64,000 nucleotides of DNA from NCBI RefSeq assembly GCF_020463795.1, contig NZ_CP080025.1, positions 871,001-935,000 of the forward strand, read 5' to 3'. This document shows, one piece after another, positions 36,648 through 46,432 of the stretch. The stretch is from Echinicola marina. GTDB lineage: Bacteria > Bacteroidota > Bacteroidia > Cytophagales > Cyclobacteriaceae. Each line of letters starts with the position of its first letter. Within the stretch, counting starts at the first letter, position 1. The notes under the pieces were generated by a model, which saw nothing but the letters and a program-made list of their open reading frames with translations, had not been told where the DNA came from and made no database searches. The translations under genes and the position numbers were made by a program.

Positions 36648-37637
36648 CTATTCTTGATAAATGGTAAATAATACTGTTTCGCCCACAGCCTTCAACGTCC
36701 GCTTGTCTATCACATCCATATTATCTGAATGCTTATGGTGATACCTACCAAAACCAAAATCAGGTGAATAATCAATGATATCAATCATTGGAATCTTGGC
36801 CACCTCGTTTACAGGAATATGATCATCGGTAATCGCATGAGACCCTCTCATCTGGAAAAAGTCGCTGTGGCCTATCTGGTGCGCGTAGGACCAGACCTTA
36901 TCTACGATCCCTTTGGCATACTGCAAAGAAACACCTTCTTTATAAAATCTAGCTCCTTTGGCGCCTACCATGTCCACTAATATACCATAATAAGCAGAAT
37001 ACCCCCTTTCATGAGGATTTCTTGCCCAATGCTGTGAGCCCAAACACCACCATCTAGCATCATCTGTACCTCCTTTGGCCGACTCTGGCTTCCCATCATC
37101 CTCACCATCAAAGAGGATAAAATCAATCCCCACATGAGGCTTAAGGCTATCAGAAGAAATTACACGCGCAATTTCCAATAAAACGCCTACTCCACTACCA
37201 CCATCATTGGCGCCGTCTATAGGTTCATTTATTCTTTCGGTGTCCTTATCAGCCACCCTTCTGGTATCCCAATGTGCCGCCAATAAAACCCGCTTTTTAG
37301 CTTCCGGCCGAAAAGAGGCAATAATATTGGTCAACTCCAGCTTTTTGCCATCATAGGCTTCTGCGGTAAATTCTTGTGTATTGACATCCAAACCAAAAGA
37401 AGCCATTTTCTTCTCAAGCCAAGCCCCCGCTTTTTTATGCTCTTCCGTATTGGGAACCCTAGGACCAAAATCCACTTGTTTTTGAATATATTGAAAGGCC
37501 GAATCTGCATTAAATTCTGGCACCGCCTTCGTTGCCATACTTACTGTTGGAGATTCGCTGGCTTCCTCCACTTTTCCATCTCCACAGGCCGAAAAGGTCA
37601 ATACTAAAGAGAGAACCCAAATCCAATTATTCTTCAT
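36648..37637 (-). CDS. M28-family zinc peptidase / glutaminyl cyclase-like lipoprotein
   Basis: 329 residues. The N-terminus is a lipoprotein signal ([11 protein letters not shown]). The M28 fold shows LLAAHWDTR (metal-binding His and Asp), [31 protein letters not shown] with the catalytic and metal acidic residues, [12 protein letters not shown] and a late [11 protein letters not shown] His. The order of WWCLGSQHW inserts is typical of the glutaminyl-peptide cyclotransferase-like branch common in Bacteroidota. It may cyclise N-terminal Gln or cleave peptides in the periplasm. Its start overlaps the end of cysS by 11 bases. Confidence 0.88.
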   Translation of the reverse strand: MKNNWIWVLSLVLTFSACGDGKVEEASESPTVSMATKAVPEFNADSAFQYIQKQVDFGPRVPNTEEHKKAGAWLEKKMASFGLDVNTQEFTAEAYDGKKLELTNIIASFRPEAKKRVLLAAHWDTRRVADKDTERINEPIDGANDGGSGVGVLLEIARVISSDSLKPHVGIDFILFDGEDDGKPESAKGGTDDARWWCLGSQHWARNPHERGYSAYYGILVDMVGAKGARFYKEGVSLQYAKGIVDKVWSYAHQIGHSDFFQMRGSHAITDDHIPVNEVAKIPMIDIIDYSPDFGFGRYHHKHSDNMDVIDKRTLKAVGETVLFTIYQE

Positions 37638-39120
37638 ATGCCCAGTCTACTTTATCTTTCATATCTTTTACCACGACACCAATTGCCTTTAAGGAATTCC
37701 TGATCTCATCCACCTTATCATAGTTCTTGGCCAATTTGGCTTCTTGATAAACTTTCAAGAGTATTTCCAATAACTCCTGTTGCTTATCTGATTTCTCTTC
37801 CACCAAACCTAAAATATCCACCACAAAAACTGTGAAAGTTTTGATCAGCTCATTGAAAACCTCCTTCCCTAAACTAGCAGCTTTTAATTGCCCAGTATAA
37901 AGGCTATTGATTTTTTTCAATAAATTAAACAGGTGGCCAATGGCTTGGGCTGTATTGAAATCATCATTCATGGCCCTATAAGCATTTTCTATACTTTTCT
38001 TTACCTGATCGATCTGTTTTTCATCTAATTGTCCCCCCTCCTCTGTTTGATATACCAAACTTTTTGCAATTCTCAACCCATTGATGATCTTCTTATAGCC
38101 TTTTTGAGCTGCCTGAAGGGCATCATTGGAGAAATCCAGGGTAGACCTGTAATGGGCCGTTAATATAAAATACCTAATGGTCATGGGACTATAAGCCTGT
38201 TCCAATAACTCATGCTTACCAGAGAACAGCTCCTGAAGGGTAATAAAATTCCCCAAAGACTTGCCCATTTTTTGACCATTGATGGTAATCATATTATTGT
38301 GCATCCAATACCTCGCCGGATCTGATCCATGTCCGGCATTGCCCTGTGCGATCTCGCATTCATGATGTGGGAACATCAAATCCATCCCTCCACCGTGAAT
38401 GTCAAATTGGTTTCCAAGGTACTTGGAGCTCATGGCCGTACACTCCAAATGCCAACCAGGAAAGCCCAACCCCCAAGGTGATTCCCATTTCATCAAATGC
38501 TCAGGAGAGGCGTTTTTCCACAATGCAAAGTCTATAGGATTCCGCTTTTCATCCTGACCGTCCAGCTCCCTGCTTCCACTCATCAACTCTTCCACCACTC
38601 TACCTGAAAGTTTACCATAAGGCTTTTCAGCATTGTATTTAACCACATCAAAATACACACTACCATTAACCTCATAAGCAAAGCCAGCATCTAAAATATC
38701 CTGTACCAGCTTAATTTGTTCAGGGATATGACCAGTAGCCCTCGGTTCAATATTCGGTTTGTTGGTATTCAGCAGATCCATGTCTCTATGGTAGGTATCC
38801 GTATAATGCTGCGCCACTTCCATTGGCTCCAACTGTTCCAACTTTGCTTTTTTTGCAATTTTATCTTCACCATCATCGGCATCTCCTTGCAAATGTCCCA
38901 CATCAGTAATATTACGGACATAGCGTACTTTATACCCCAAATGGCTTAAATACCTATACACCGTATCGAAAGTTACTGCAGGTCTAGAATGGCCAAGGTG
39001 TGCATCTCCATAAACAGTAGGACCACACACATACATTCCTACAAATGGAGGCTTTATAGGTTCAAAAAGTTCTTTTTTTCGGGAAAGCGTATTATATATC
39101 TTAAGTTCTTTTGAAATCAT
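37627..39120 (-). CDS. cysS: Cysteine--tRNA ligase
   Basis: Charges tRNA-Cys, class I synthetase, 497 residues. The HIGH region appears as [11 protein letters not shown] after the zinc-site [10 protein letters not shown]; later zinc ligands lie in [11 protein letters not shown] and HHECEIAQ. The KMSKS loop is [11 protein letters not shown] near residue 283. A C-terminal helical anticodon-binding part ([20 protein letters not shown]) follows. The 3' end overlaps the M28 lipoprotein gene by 11 bases, so the two are translationally linked though functionally unrelated. Confidence 0.97.
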   Translation of the reverse strand: MISKELKIYNTLSRKKELFEPIKPPFVGMYVCGPTVYGDAHLGHSRPAVTFDTVYRYLSHLGYKVRYVRNITDVGHLQGDADDGEDKIAKKAKLEQLEPMEVAQHYTDTYHRDMDLLNTNKPNIEPRATGHIPEQIKLVQDILDAGFAYEVNGSVYFDVVKYNAEKPYGKLSGRVVEELMSGSRELDGQDEKRNPIDFALWKNASPEHLMKWESPWGLGFPGWHLECTAMSSKYLGNQFDIHGGGMDLMFPHHECEIAQGNAGHGSDPARYWMHNNMITINGQKMGKSLGNFITLQELFSGKHELLEQAYSPMTIRYFILTAHYRSTLDFSNDALQAAQKGYKKIINGLRIAKSLVYQTEEGGQLDEKQIDQVKKSIENAYRAMNDDFNTAQAIGHLFNLLKKINSLYTGQLKAASLGKEVFNELIKTFTVFVVDILGLVEEKSDKQQELLEILLKVYQEAKLAKNYDKVDEIRNSLKAIGVVVKDMKDKVDWAYEE

Positions 39121-39422
39121 AAAACAAATTTAATTAAACCCTAAGGAATTTCTACAGTTGCCTAGGGCACAAAACTATCTTTTAAAATCCAAATTCCCCT
39201 CTCTAAACGAGAATAAAACAATATTGTAGTTGAAAAACTCTTTTTTTATCATGCCCAAATGAAATCCAGCTTAAAAAATCATCCAATAGAAAACTTCAGA
39301 AAAGCCAACTTTTCATCAAAATGACCTCGCCTCACCTCATTTAAATCTGCTAGAGTCCAGAATAAACAGCTTAATAAAATTTATCCTACAGAATCTTCCT
39401 TTTTTTCTGAAAAAAATTTTAT

Positions 39423-39430
39423 TACATTTG
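39423..39430 (+). promoter_or_regulatory. -7 promoter box of the rimP-nusA-infB operon
   Basis: TAcaTTTG, a full match to the Bacteroidota -7 element, 65 bases before the rimP ATG. Upstream is a T-rich stretch (39399-39407) without an exact TTTG at the standard spacing. Transcription from here would place the following hairpin in the leader. Confidence 0.6.
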
Positions 39431-39451
39431 TACCGTATTTAGTCGTTAATG

Positions 39452-39475
39452 GAGGGGACACACAGTCCCCTCTTT
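39452..39475 (+). promoter_or_regulatory. Hairpin in the rimP leader, possible attenuator
   Basis: Perfect 8-bp stem GAGGGGAC (39452-39459) with GTCCCCTC (39465-39472), loop ACACA, followed by TTTC. It begins about 22 bases after the -7 box and so lies near the 5' end of the mRNA for rimP, nusA and infB. NusA acts on hairpin-dependent pausing and termination, which makes autogenous control plausible. No alternative antiterminator pairing was worked out. It could instead simply stabilise the 5' end. Confidence 0.55.
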
Positions 39476-39494
39476 CATTATAGGTGTTTGAAGT

Positions 39495-39965
39495 ATGAGT
39501 ATAAAGCAGACCATCGAGGAAATTGTCAACAAGCATTTACCCGATGAATCGCATTTTGTGGTGGATGTATCCATAAGTGAAAACGGCCCAAAAAAAAAGG
39601 TAAGTATTTTAATTGATGCAGACCAGGGCTTAAATATAGATACATGTGCCCTGCTCAGCAGAGCTGTAGGAGAAGAAATAGAAGCCAAAGAACTTTTGGA
39701 AGGTGCTTATGTTTTGGAAGTATCCTCCCCGGGTCTTGACTACCCGCTTTCAGGAAAAAGGCAATACCAAAAAAATATAGGCAGGAAACTGCAAGTCTCC
39801 TTAGAAGAAGGCAATAAAGTGGAAGGTAAGCTTCTAGCAGTAGATGCTACATCAATCACCCTGCTGGTGAAGCAAAAGGAAAAAGGCAAAAAAGCTATTG
39901 AGGTGGAGCAAAACATCGCCTTGGAGCAAATTAAGAAATCAATTGTATTAGTCTCTTTTAAATAA
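39495..39965 (+). CDS. rimP: Ribosome maturation factor RimP
   Basis: Assists assembly of the 30S ribosomal subunit. 156 residues. Visible are VDVSISENGPKKKVSILIDAD, GLNIDTCALLSRAVGEEI, and the family motif YVLEVSSPGLDYPLSGKRQYQKNIG (split over residues about 75-100), then a C-terminal SH3-like part. It is the first gene of the conserved rimP-nusA-infB operon; nusA starts 5 bases after its stop. Confidence 0.94.
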   Translation: MSIKQTIEEIVNKHLPDESHFVVDVSISENGPKKKVSILIDADQGLNIDTCALLSRAVGEEIEAKELLEGAYVLEVSSPGLDYPLSGKRQYQKNIGRKLQVSLEEGNKVEGKLLAVDATSITLLVKQKEKGKKAIEVEQNIALEQIKKSIVLVSFK

Positions 39966-39970
39966 AAAAA

Positions 39971-41218
39971 ATGGATGCTAAAGTTCTTATAGAATCGTTT
40001 GCAGAATTTGCAAGATCAAAAAATGTGGATCGCCCTACCATGATCCGCATCTTAGAAGATGTGTTTAGAGCAATGATTCGTAAAAAGTACGAAACAGATG
40101 AGAATTTTGATGTGATCATCAATGCAGACAAAGGTGACTTGGAGATCTGGAGGATCCGTGAGATTGTTGACGACAACTCAGAAGACATCTGGGATCACGA
40201 TAAAATCAGCTTTACCGAGGCCCGTAAAATTGAACCTGATTTTGAGATCGGTGAAGAGACTTATGAAAGAATTGAGTTAGAAGACTTTGGCAGAAGGGCT
40301 GTAATGATGGCCAGACAGACTTTGATCCAAAAGATCAAGGATTTAGAAAAAGACTTGCTTTTCCAACAATATGAAGAGCTAGTAGGCGAAATCATAACCG
40401 CAGAAGTATACCAGATTTTGGGAAGAGAGATGCTTTTGATGGACAGTGAAGGCAACGAGCTGATCCTTCCAAAAGGGGAACAAATCCCTAAGGACCGCTT
40501 CCGCAAAGGAGATGCTGTAAGATCCATCGTCCACAAAGTGGAAATGGTTAACGGCAATCCTAGAATCATCCTTTCAAGAACCTCCCCAATTTTCTTGGAG
40601 AGATTGTTTGAAAATGAAGTACCTGAAGTATATGATGGTCTAATCACCATCAAAAAAATAGTAAGAGAGCCAGGCGAAAGAGCAAAAGTAGCCGTGGAAT
40701 CTTATGATGACCGTATCGATCCAGTAGGTGCTTGTGTAGGTATGAAAGGTAGCAGGATCCATGCAGTAGTTCGTGAATTACAGAATGAGAATATCGATGT
40801 AATCAATTATACCGATAATTTGGAGCTTTATGTATCCCGTGCACTTAGCCCGGCCAAGGTAAGTTCTATCCAAGCAAACGAAGAAGAAAAGCGACTTTCT
40901 GTATTTTTAAAGCCTGATCAAGTATCTTTGGCAATTGGTAAAGGAGGATACAATATCCGTCTTGCCAGCCGTTTGGTGGGCTATGAAATTGATGTCTTCC
41001 GCGAACTTTCTGATTATGAGGAAGAAGAAGATGTCGATCTAACCGAATTTTCTGACGAAATTGAAGGTTGGATTATAGAGGAGTTGAAAAAAACAGGTCT
41101 AGATACTGCCAAGAGTGTATTGGCATTAACTAAGGAAGACCTAACCAGAAGAACTGAACTCGAGGAAGAAACCATCGAAGAGATCTTCAGAATTTTAAAA
41201 CAGGAATTTGAACAGTAA
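39971..41218 (+). CDS. nusA: Transcription termination/antitermination factor NusA
   Basis: Binds RNA polymerase and nascent RNA and modulates pausing, termination and antitermination. 415 residues: N-terminal polymerase-binding domain (about 1-130), S1 domain (about 135-200, LVGEIITAEVYQILGREMLL), two KH domains (GACVGMKGSRIHAVVRELQ and SLAIGKGGYNIRLASRLVG), and a short helical C-terminus ending in SVLALTKEDLTRRTELEEE. It lacks the two acidic repeats found in Escherichia coli NusA, as is common in this phylum. Middle gene of the rimP operon. Confidence 0.96.
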   Translation: MDAKVLIESFAEFARSKNVDRPTMIRILEDVFRAMIRKKYETDENFDVIINADKGDLEIWRIREIVDDNSEDIWDHDKISFTEARKIEPDFEIGEETYERIELEDFGRRAVMMARQTLIQKIKDLEKDLLFQQYEELVGEIITAEVYQILGREMLLMDSEGNELILPKGEQIPKDRFRKGDAVRSIVHKVEMVNGNPRIILSRTSPIFLERLFENEVPEVYDGLITIKKIVREPGERAKVAVESYDDRIDPVGACVGMKGSRIHAVVRELQNENIDVINYTDNLELYVSRALSPAKVSSIQANEEEKRLSVFLKPDQVSLAIGKGGYNIRLASRLVGYEIDVFRELSDYEEEEDVDLTEFSDEIEGWIIEELKKTGLDTAKSVLALTKEDLTRRTELEEETIEEIFRILKQEFEQ

Positions 41219-41295
41219 ATAAATGGGGCTGATCAGAAATGTTCAGCTCAAGCATATTTACATCAGTAAAAAAAATTAGCAACAGGTTTTAGCGT

Positions 41296-44200
41296 ATGTC
41301 AGAAGAAAAAATGATGCGATTAGGCCAGGTAGCCAGAAAGCTCAACGTGGGGATTTCCACGATAGTTGAGTCTATGGCTAAGAAAGGCTTTGATGTAGAG
41401 AGCAACCCTAACTCCAAGATCAGTCAGGATCAATTCAATATGCTGGCTAAGGAGTTTAAGTCCTCTGCACAGGAAAAGGAGGAAGCGTCCCACCTTTCCA
41501 TAGGTAAACGTCACAATGAGACCTTTACCATCAAAGCTGAATCAGAAACCGTGCCCGAAGAAGTAAAAAAAGAGGAAGCGACCCAAGCTACTCCTACTCC
41601 ACCTAAAGAGGAGAAAAAGGAGCCAGAGGTCAAACCAGAAGTAAAAAAAGAAGAGGATGACAAAGTGTCTCCAGAAGCTCCTAAGCTTCAGGGCATAAAA
41701 GTATTGGGTAAAATCGACCTTGGTGCACAAGGTCAACCTAAGAAAAACAAGCCTAAAAAAGAGGATAGACCAGTGGCCAAAAAAGAGGAGCCTAAAAAGG
41801 CAGAAAACAAACCTCAAGAAAAGCCTATAGAGGAGAAGCCAGTAGCAAAAGCTCCTGAAGCACCTCAAAAACAAGAAGAACCAAAAGTTCAAAAACCACA
41901 AGAAACCACTAAGGCTGAGAAGCCTCAGGAGAAAGAAGACGCAAAACCAAAAACTACTTCTGAACCTGGGAAGGAACAGAAATCTGACAAACCTACAGCA
42001 TCAAAGCCGCAAGCTGAGAAGCCCGCAGCTCCTACTTCTGAAAAACCAGCAGAACAAGTCAAAAAACCTGAAGAAGCACAACCTGAAAAGGAAAAAGGCG
42101 ACGCTGTAATTTCTGCTAAAGCTGACGCACTTAAGGGCCTTACTGTTCTTGGAAAAATTGAACTTCCAAAAGACAAGCCTAAGAAGAAAGCTAAACCTGT
42201 GGCCTCCTCAGATGAAAGAGGAAAAGACAAAAAGAAAAGACCGCGTAAGCGTATCGATAAGCCAGGAACCCCTGGCCAAGGCGGAGGCCCTGGAGGACAG
42301 GGAGGAAACCGCCCAGGCGGTGGTCCAGGTGGAAATCGTCCTGGCGGTGGCCAAGGCGGAAACAGAAACCAACAAGGCAATCGCAAAAGACCTGGAGGAG
42401 GCAACCAACAAAAAGGAAACAGATTCCAAAAAGTTGAGCCTACCCAAAAAGAGATTCAAGATCAAATCAAACAGACCCTTGCCCGTCTACAAGGCGGTGG
42501 AAAATCTGGAGGTAGTAAAAGCAAGAGCCGTAGGGACAAGCGTTCTGAAAGGACCAAAGACCACAATGTCGAAGGCCAGGAGGAAACTAAGATCCTAAGA
42601 GTAACAGAATTTATTTCTGCAAATGACCTTGCATCTCTATTGGATGTTTCAGTAAACGAAATCATCTCTGTATGTATGTCATTGGGCATGTTTGTTTCGA
42701 TCAACCAAAGACTAGATGCAGAAGCCATCACCATCATTGCTGATGAATTTGGATATGAGGTAGAATTTACCAAGACTGACGAGGAAGAAGATGAAGTGGA
42801 AGAAGTGGATAGCCCTGAAGACTTGAAGCCAAGAGCTCCTATCGTCACTATCATGGGACACGTCGACCACGGTAAAACGTCCTTACTAGATTATATTAGG
42901 AGTGCAAAGGTTACCAGCGGTGAAGCAGGTGGTATCACCCAGCACATTGGTGCATATGATGTAAAAACGGACAATGGCGAAAAAATCGCCTTCTTGGATA
43001 CTCCAGGTCACGAAGCCTTTACGGCCATGAGGGCCCGTGGTGCCAAAATCACTGATGTGGCTATTATTGTAATCGCTGCTGACGATAGCATCATGCCGCA
43101 GACCAAAGAAGCCATCAACCACGCGCAAGTAGCTGGTGTTCCGATGATCTTTGCGATCAACAAGGTGGATAAGCCAAATGCCAATCCTCATAAAATCAAA
43201 GAAGAACTGGCCAATATGAATTTGCTAGTGGAAGAATGGGGCGGTAAATACCAGTCTCAAGAAATCTCTGCAAAAACAGGTCAGGGTGTGGATGAGTTAC
43301 TAGAAAAAGTATTGCTTGAGGCTGAAATTCTTGAATTGACAGCCAATCCAGATAGAAATGCTACGGGTACGGTAGTAGAAGCTTCCTTGGATAAAGGAAG
43401 AGGTTATGTTTCTACTGTAATGATACAATCAGGTACCTTGAGAATTGGAGACATCATGCTTGCCGGCCAGCACTATGGCAGAGTAAAAGCCATGTTTGAC
43501 CATACTGGTAAAAAAGTAAAAGAAGCAGAACCTTCTACTCCTGTTCAGGTCTTGGGGCTTAGTGGCGCTCCTCAAGCAGGTGATATTCTTAAGGTTTACG
43601 ACACAGAGCGTGAGGCTAGAGAAATCGCCAACTCTCGTGAGCAAATCAATAGAGAGCAGAGCATGCGTACCAAGAAGCACATTACCTTGGATGAAATCGG
43701 TAGACGTTTGGCCATCGGCAGCTTCAAGGAACTTAATATCATCATCAAGGGTGACGTGGACGGTTCTGTGGAAGCCCTTTCTGATTCCTTACTGAAACTT
43801 TCTAAAGATGAGGTAAGTGTCAATATCATCCATAAAGGAGTAGGTCAGATTTCTGAATCTGATGTACTATTGGCATCAGCTTCTGACGCGATCATCTTAG
43901 GATTCCAAGTTAGACCTTCTTCAAGTGCGAAGCGACTTGCCGAGCAGGAAGAAATTGAAATCAGACATTACTCTATCATCTACGATGCCATCAACCAAAT
44001 TAAGGACGCTATCGAAGGTATGCTAGAACCTGAATTTGAAGAGGTGATCACTGGTAATATCCAGGTAAGAGAAGTCTTCAAGATCTCTAAAGTGGGTACA
44101 GTAGCAGGATGTTATGTAACTGATGGATTTGTAACCAGAAAGAACAAGATCAGAATCATCAGGGATGGTATTGTAATCCATGATGGAGAAATCGATCAGT

Positions 44201-44337
44201 TGAAGCGTTTCAAAGACGATGTATCTGAAGTGAAAGCTGGATATGAATGCGGTATTTCCATCAAAGGCTATAATGACATCAAAATTGATGACACCATTGA
44301 AGGATACGAGATGCGAGAAGTTAAGAGGAAGAAATAA
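41296..44337 (+). CDS. infB: Translation initiation factor IF-2
   Basis: GTPase that brings initiator tRNA to the 30S subunit. 1013 residues. An IF2 N-terminal helix-turn-helix module ([20 protein letters not shown]) starts the protein. Residues about 75-430 are a disordered Lys/Glu/Pro/Ala-rich region with a Gly/Arg/Asn-rich stretch (GGNRPGG repeats) near 330-375. A second IF2_N module lies near 435-490. The G domain begins about 513: [29 protein letters not shown]. The C-terminal initiator-tRNA domain follows. A short motif (LxGxxVLGKIxL) occurs twice in the disordered part, at 131-142 and 279-290. It is 77 bases after nusA and ends with a terminator. Confidence 0.97.
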   Translation: MSEEKMMRLGQVARKLNVGISTIVESMAKKGFDVESNPNSKISQDQFNMLAKEFKSSAQEKEEASHLSIGKRHNETFTIKAESETVPEEVKKEEATQATPTPPKEEKKEPEVKPEVKKEEDDKVSPEAPKLQGIKVLGKIDLGAQGQPKKNKPKKEDRPVAKKEEPKKAENKPQEKPIEEKPVAKAPEAPQKQEEPKVQKPQETTKAEKPQEKEDAKPKTTSEPGKEQKSDKPTASKPQAEKPAAPTSEKPAEQVKKPEEAQPEKEKGDAVISAKADALKGLTVLGKIELPKDKPKKKAKPVASSDERGKDKKKRPRKRIDKPGTPGQGGGPGGQGGNRPGGGPGGNRPGGGQGGNRNQQGNRKRPGGGNQQKGNRFQKVEPTQKEIQDQIKQTLARLQGGGKSGGSKSKSRRDKRSERTKDHNVEGQEETKILRVTEFISANDLASLLDVSVNEIISVCMSLGMFVSINQRLDAEAITIIADEFGYEVEFTKTDEEEDEVEEVDSPEDLKPRAPIVTIMGHVDHGKTSLLDYIRSAKVTSGEAGGITQHIGAYDVKTDNGEKIAFLDTPGHEAFTAMRARGAKITDVAIIVIAADDSIMPQTKEAINHAQVAGVPMIFAINKVDKPNANPHKIKEELANMNLLVEEWGGKYQSQEISAKTGQGVDELLEKVLLEAEILELTANPDRNATGTVVEASLDKGRGYVSTVMIQSGTLRIGDIMLAGQHYGRVKAMFDHTGKKVKEAEPSTPVQVLGLSGAPQAGDILKVYDTEREAREIANSREQINREQSMRTKKHITLDEIGRRLAIGSFKELNIIIKGDVDGSVEALSDSLLKLSKDEVSVNIIHKGVGQISESDVLLASASDAIILGFQVRPSSSAKRLAEQEEIEIRHYSIIYDAINQIKDAIEGMLEPEFEEVITGNIQVREVFKISKVGTVAGCYVTDGFVTRKNKIRIIRDGIVIHDGEIDQLKRFKDDVSEVKAGYECGISIKGYNDIKIDDTIEGYEMREVKRKK

Positions 44338-44365
44338 TTCAACTAAATACACACGCTTAAAGTCG

Positions 44366-44394
44366 AAAGGACAGTTTTTTAACTGTCCTTTTTC
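44366..44394 (+). terminator. Intrinsic terminator after infB
   Basis: Stem AAAGGACAGTT (44366-44376) with AACTGTCCTTT (44381-44391), short T-rich loop, then TTCTTTT. It closes the rimP-nusA-infB operon. Confidence 0.9.
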
Positions 44395-44420
44395 TTTTAC
44401 TTTACCAATAAATACACCAT

Positions 44421-44621
44421 ATGTTGATTGCCATCATATTATTTATAAAGACATTGGGATATGCTTCTTTATTAAGCATTGTGGTGGGTTTTATTCGCCC
44501 TGTTTATGTCCTTTGGTTTATGGACAGATGCAATAGACTCTTGGTTCTGAAAATATATGGAACTTTGGCCCTGCTGTTTTTTGTCTTGTACTATGTGATG
44601 GACTCCTTTCTTTTTTTATAG
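44421..44621 (+). CDS. Small two-helix membrane protein
   Basis: 66 residues with two hydrophobic segments (MLIAIILFIKTLGYASLLSI... and YGTLALLFFVLYYVMDSFLF) separated by a short loop with RPVYVLWFMDRCNRL. No motif gives a function. It starts 30 bases after the infB terminator and stops 14 bases before the convergent macrodomain gene, so it must have its own promoter or depend on readthrough. Confidence 0.6.
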   Translation: MLIAIILFIKTLGYASLLSIVVGFIRPVYVLWFMDRCNRLLVLKIYGTLALLFFVLYYVMDSFLFL

Positions 44622-44634
44622 TGTAGATAAAAAA

Positions 44635-45174
44635 CTATGGCTTAAGTCGTGACAGAACCTCCTCATGAACCTTAAAATCATCCTCCCCAAATAGCACAAA
44701 ACACACCTTCTTAACTGTTTTTAAGTCATCTAAAGTTTCCAAAATCGCTTGATAGGCCACACTGGCAGCTTCTTTTACTGGATATCCAAAAATCCCCGTA
44801 GAAATAGCAGGAAAAGCAATTGAATCCAACTCATACTTATCTGCCAATTTTAGTGCATTTCTATAGCAGTTAGCCAAATACATTTCTTCTGGCTTATCAC
44901 GACCATATACAGGGCCGAGACAATGAATTACAAACTGATTGGGTAAATTATAAGCTTTGGTAATAACAGCTTCCCCTGGAGAAATGGGACCATGAGGGAC
45001 TGCTTCCCTCTCCAATTCAGCTCCTGCTGCCCTGTGGATAGCCCCGGCTACTCCACCTCCCGCACGTAACTGTGCATTGGCTGCATTTACTATTACAGCT
45101 ATATCGGGCTGTTTGGTGATATCACCTTGCCGGTTAATCAGTTCGATATCTTTAAAAGTTCTTGACATCTTCAT
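44635..45174 (-). CDS. Macrodomain protein, O-acetyl-ADP-ribose deacetylase type
   Basis: 179 residues, single macrodomain. Signatures are the ADP-ribose-binding NAANAQLRAGGGVAGAIHRAAG (residues about 30-52, given in two overlapping parts: NAANAQLRAGGG and GVAGAIHRAAG) and AFPAISTGIFGYPVKEAA. The YmdB/MacroD arrangement suggests removal of acetyl or ADP-ribosyl groups from ADP-ribose adducts. No toxin or ADP-ribosyltransferase partner gene is adjacent. It lies at the end of the minus-strand run asd - methyltransferase - macrodomain. Confidence 0.9.
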   Translation of the reverse strand: MKMSRTFKDIELINRQGDITKQPDIAVIVNAANAQLRAGGGVAGAIHRAAGAELEREAVPHGPISPGEAVITKAYNLPNQFVIHCLGPVYGRDKPEEMYLANCYRNALKLADKYELDSIAFPAISTGIFGYPVKEAASVAYQAILETLDDLKTVKKVCFVLFGEDDFKVHEEVLSRLKP

Positions 45175-45230
45175 TCAACTACTGTCAAAATCAATTTAAG
45201 ATAATTTAGCCTGCTTGTCAATACACTAGA

Positions 45231-46430
45231 TCAGACTACCCTTCTACAATAAAAAGCTTTGGGCAGGCCATCTGACGTTGTGCAAGCCAATAAAAACTCC
45301 TCTCCACCATCTTTTAATTTAAACTTCTTTTTGATGGCCTCAGCTTTAAGAGGATGGTTTCTGGACAAGACATTTACTTTTCCCGAGGGGAACAATTGCT
45401 TGATCTTCTTTTTGTCCAATTTAATCTCTTCAAGAATCTCAAAAGCCCTGCCCTGAATCTTTTCAGGCAATTTTCCAGCTGTATATAAATGTGTATTGTA
45501 ATGGAGTTTTTTTATTCCATATTGATGGGCAAATGACTTAAACGCACCTGTCTTCAAAATTGCAGCTGAAGGCATGATCAAATACTTCTCTACAGGACTA
45601 AAAAAAACAGGTACGTGTTCTTCTTCAGTATAAGTAAATTCAAAAGCTGGCTCTTCTGACATGGATAAGTTCCATGCCTTAATTTGAGGCTCATCCTCCT
45701 TAAGCTCCTTCTTCCAGATTAATAGAATTTCCTTGACCTCATTTTTGACTGCTATAACATGAACCTCCTGGACAGCAGGCAATTCTTTTAAAGCCTCCTT
45801 GATATCAAGCATGGGGGACGCTTTTACCATTATATTATCGGCCTTTTGTCTCATCATCTCCCAATTCGCTACTATATCAGGCTCACAATCGGCCAATTTG
45901 TATAATTTTTGATTATGCCCTCCCCTCCTAGCGGGATCCACATATATCCAATCAAAAGTTTGGGATCTACGCTTTAAAAAATCAATGGAATCTTGAGAAA
46001 GCACTTGGAATTTCTCTGGCCTATCACCCAATTTCGAAAAGTTAAGTGCAACTATTTCTGCAAGCTTTCCTTGTCTTTCCAAGTATACTACCTTTTCAAA
46101 CTGCTGTCCAAGAAAATAAGTATCTACTCCAAAGCCTCCCGTCAAATCAACCAAGCTTTGCCCTTTTACAAAGTGAGCTTTGAAATTGGCTGTCTGCTCT
46201 GAAGAACACTGCTCCAGGGAAATGGAGGAAGGAAAAATAATATGAGGATTAGCTACCAAGGAAGGTAACTTATCCTTGGCCTTTTTTCGAGCAGAAATCT
46301 GCTGAACAGCCTCTTTAATATCCAGATCTTTAATCTGGTGGTGCTTTAAAAGCAATTGTGCAGGATCTTCATGAAGATGATCCTGCACAAATTGAAATAA
46401 TTTATCAGTGTATATTTTGGAAGCTTCCAA
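45231..46430 (-). CDS. Class I SAM-dependent methyltransferase with THUMP-like C-terminal domain
   Basis: 399 residues. The SAM site LVDLTGGFGVDTYFLGQQF (about 93-111) is followed by VVYLERQGKL and the catalytic-loop-like WIYVDPARRGGHNQKLYKL. The C-terminal part (about 300-399, YGIKKLHYNTHLYTA, GKVNVLSRNHPLKAEAIKKK) resembles a THUMP-like RNA-binding domain. An RNA substrate is therefore likely, though the exact target is unknown. It begins 2 bases after asd ends, so the two are probably one transcript. Confidence 0.85.
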   Translation of the reverse strand: MEASKIYTDKLFQFVQDHLHEDPAQLLLKHHQIKDLDIKEAVQQISARKKAKDKLPSLVANPHIIFPSSISLEQCSSEQTANFKAHFVKGQSLVDLTGGFGVDTYFLGQQFEKVVYLERQGKLAEIVALNFSKLGDRPEKFQVLSQDSIDFLKRRSQTFDWIYVDPARRGGHNQKLYKLADCEPDIVANWEMMRQKADNIMVKASPMLDIKEALKELPAVQEVHVIAVKNEVKEILLIWKKELKEDEPQIKAWNLSMSEEPAFEFTYTEEEHVPVFFSPVEKYLIMPSAAILKTGAFKSFAHQYGIKKLHYNTHLYTAGKLPEKIQGRAFEILEEIKLDKKKIKQLFPSGKVNVLSRNHPLKAEAIKKKFKLKDGGEEFLLACTTSDGLPKAFYCRRVV

Positions 46431-46432
46431 AC

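Larger units (their letters stand above)
39121..39494. other. 374-bp divergent intergenic region between cysS and rimP
   Basis: Contains start regions of both divergent units. The rimP side has a -7 box (39423-39430) and a terminator-like hairpin (39452-39472). The cysS side is AT-rich without a clear consensus box. No gene or tRNA is seen. Confidence 0.6.

Noticed and set aside
41925-42404. 159-residue Pro/Gly-rich minus-strand open frame
   Set aside because: Mirror of the low-complexity tail of IF-2; no independent support.
42149-42598. 149-residue Lys/Glu-rich plus-strand open frame
   Set aside because: Alternative frame inside infB; low complexity arises from the repetitive codons of the real gene.
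44635-45174. Macrodomain as antitoxin of a DarTG-like system
   Set aside because: No ADP-ribosyltransferase toxin gene is adjacent; neighbours are asd and a methyltransferase, and the protein is of YmdB/MacroD type.
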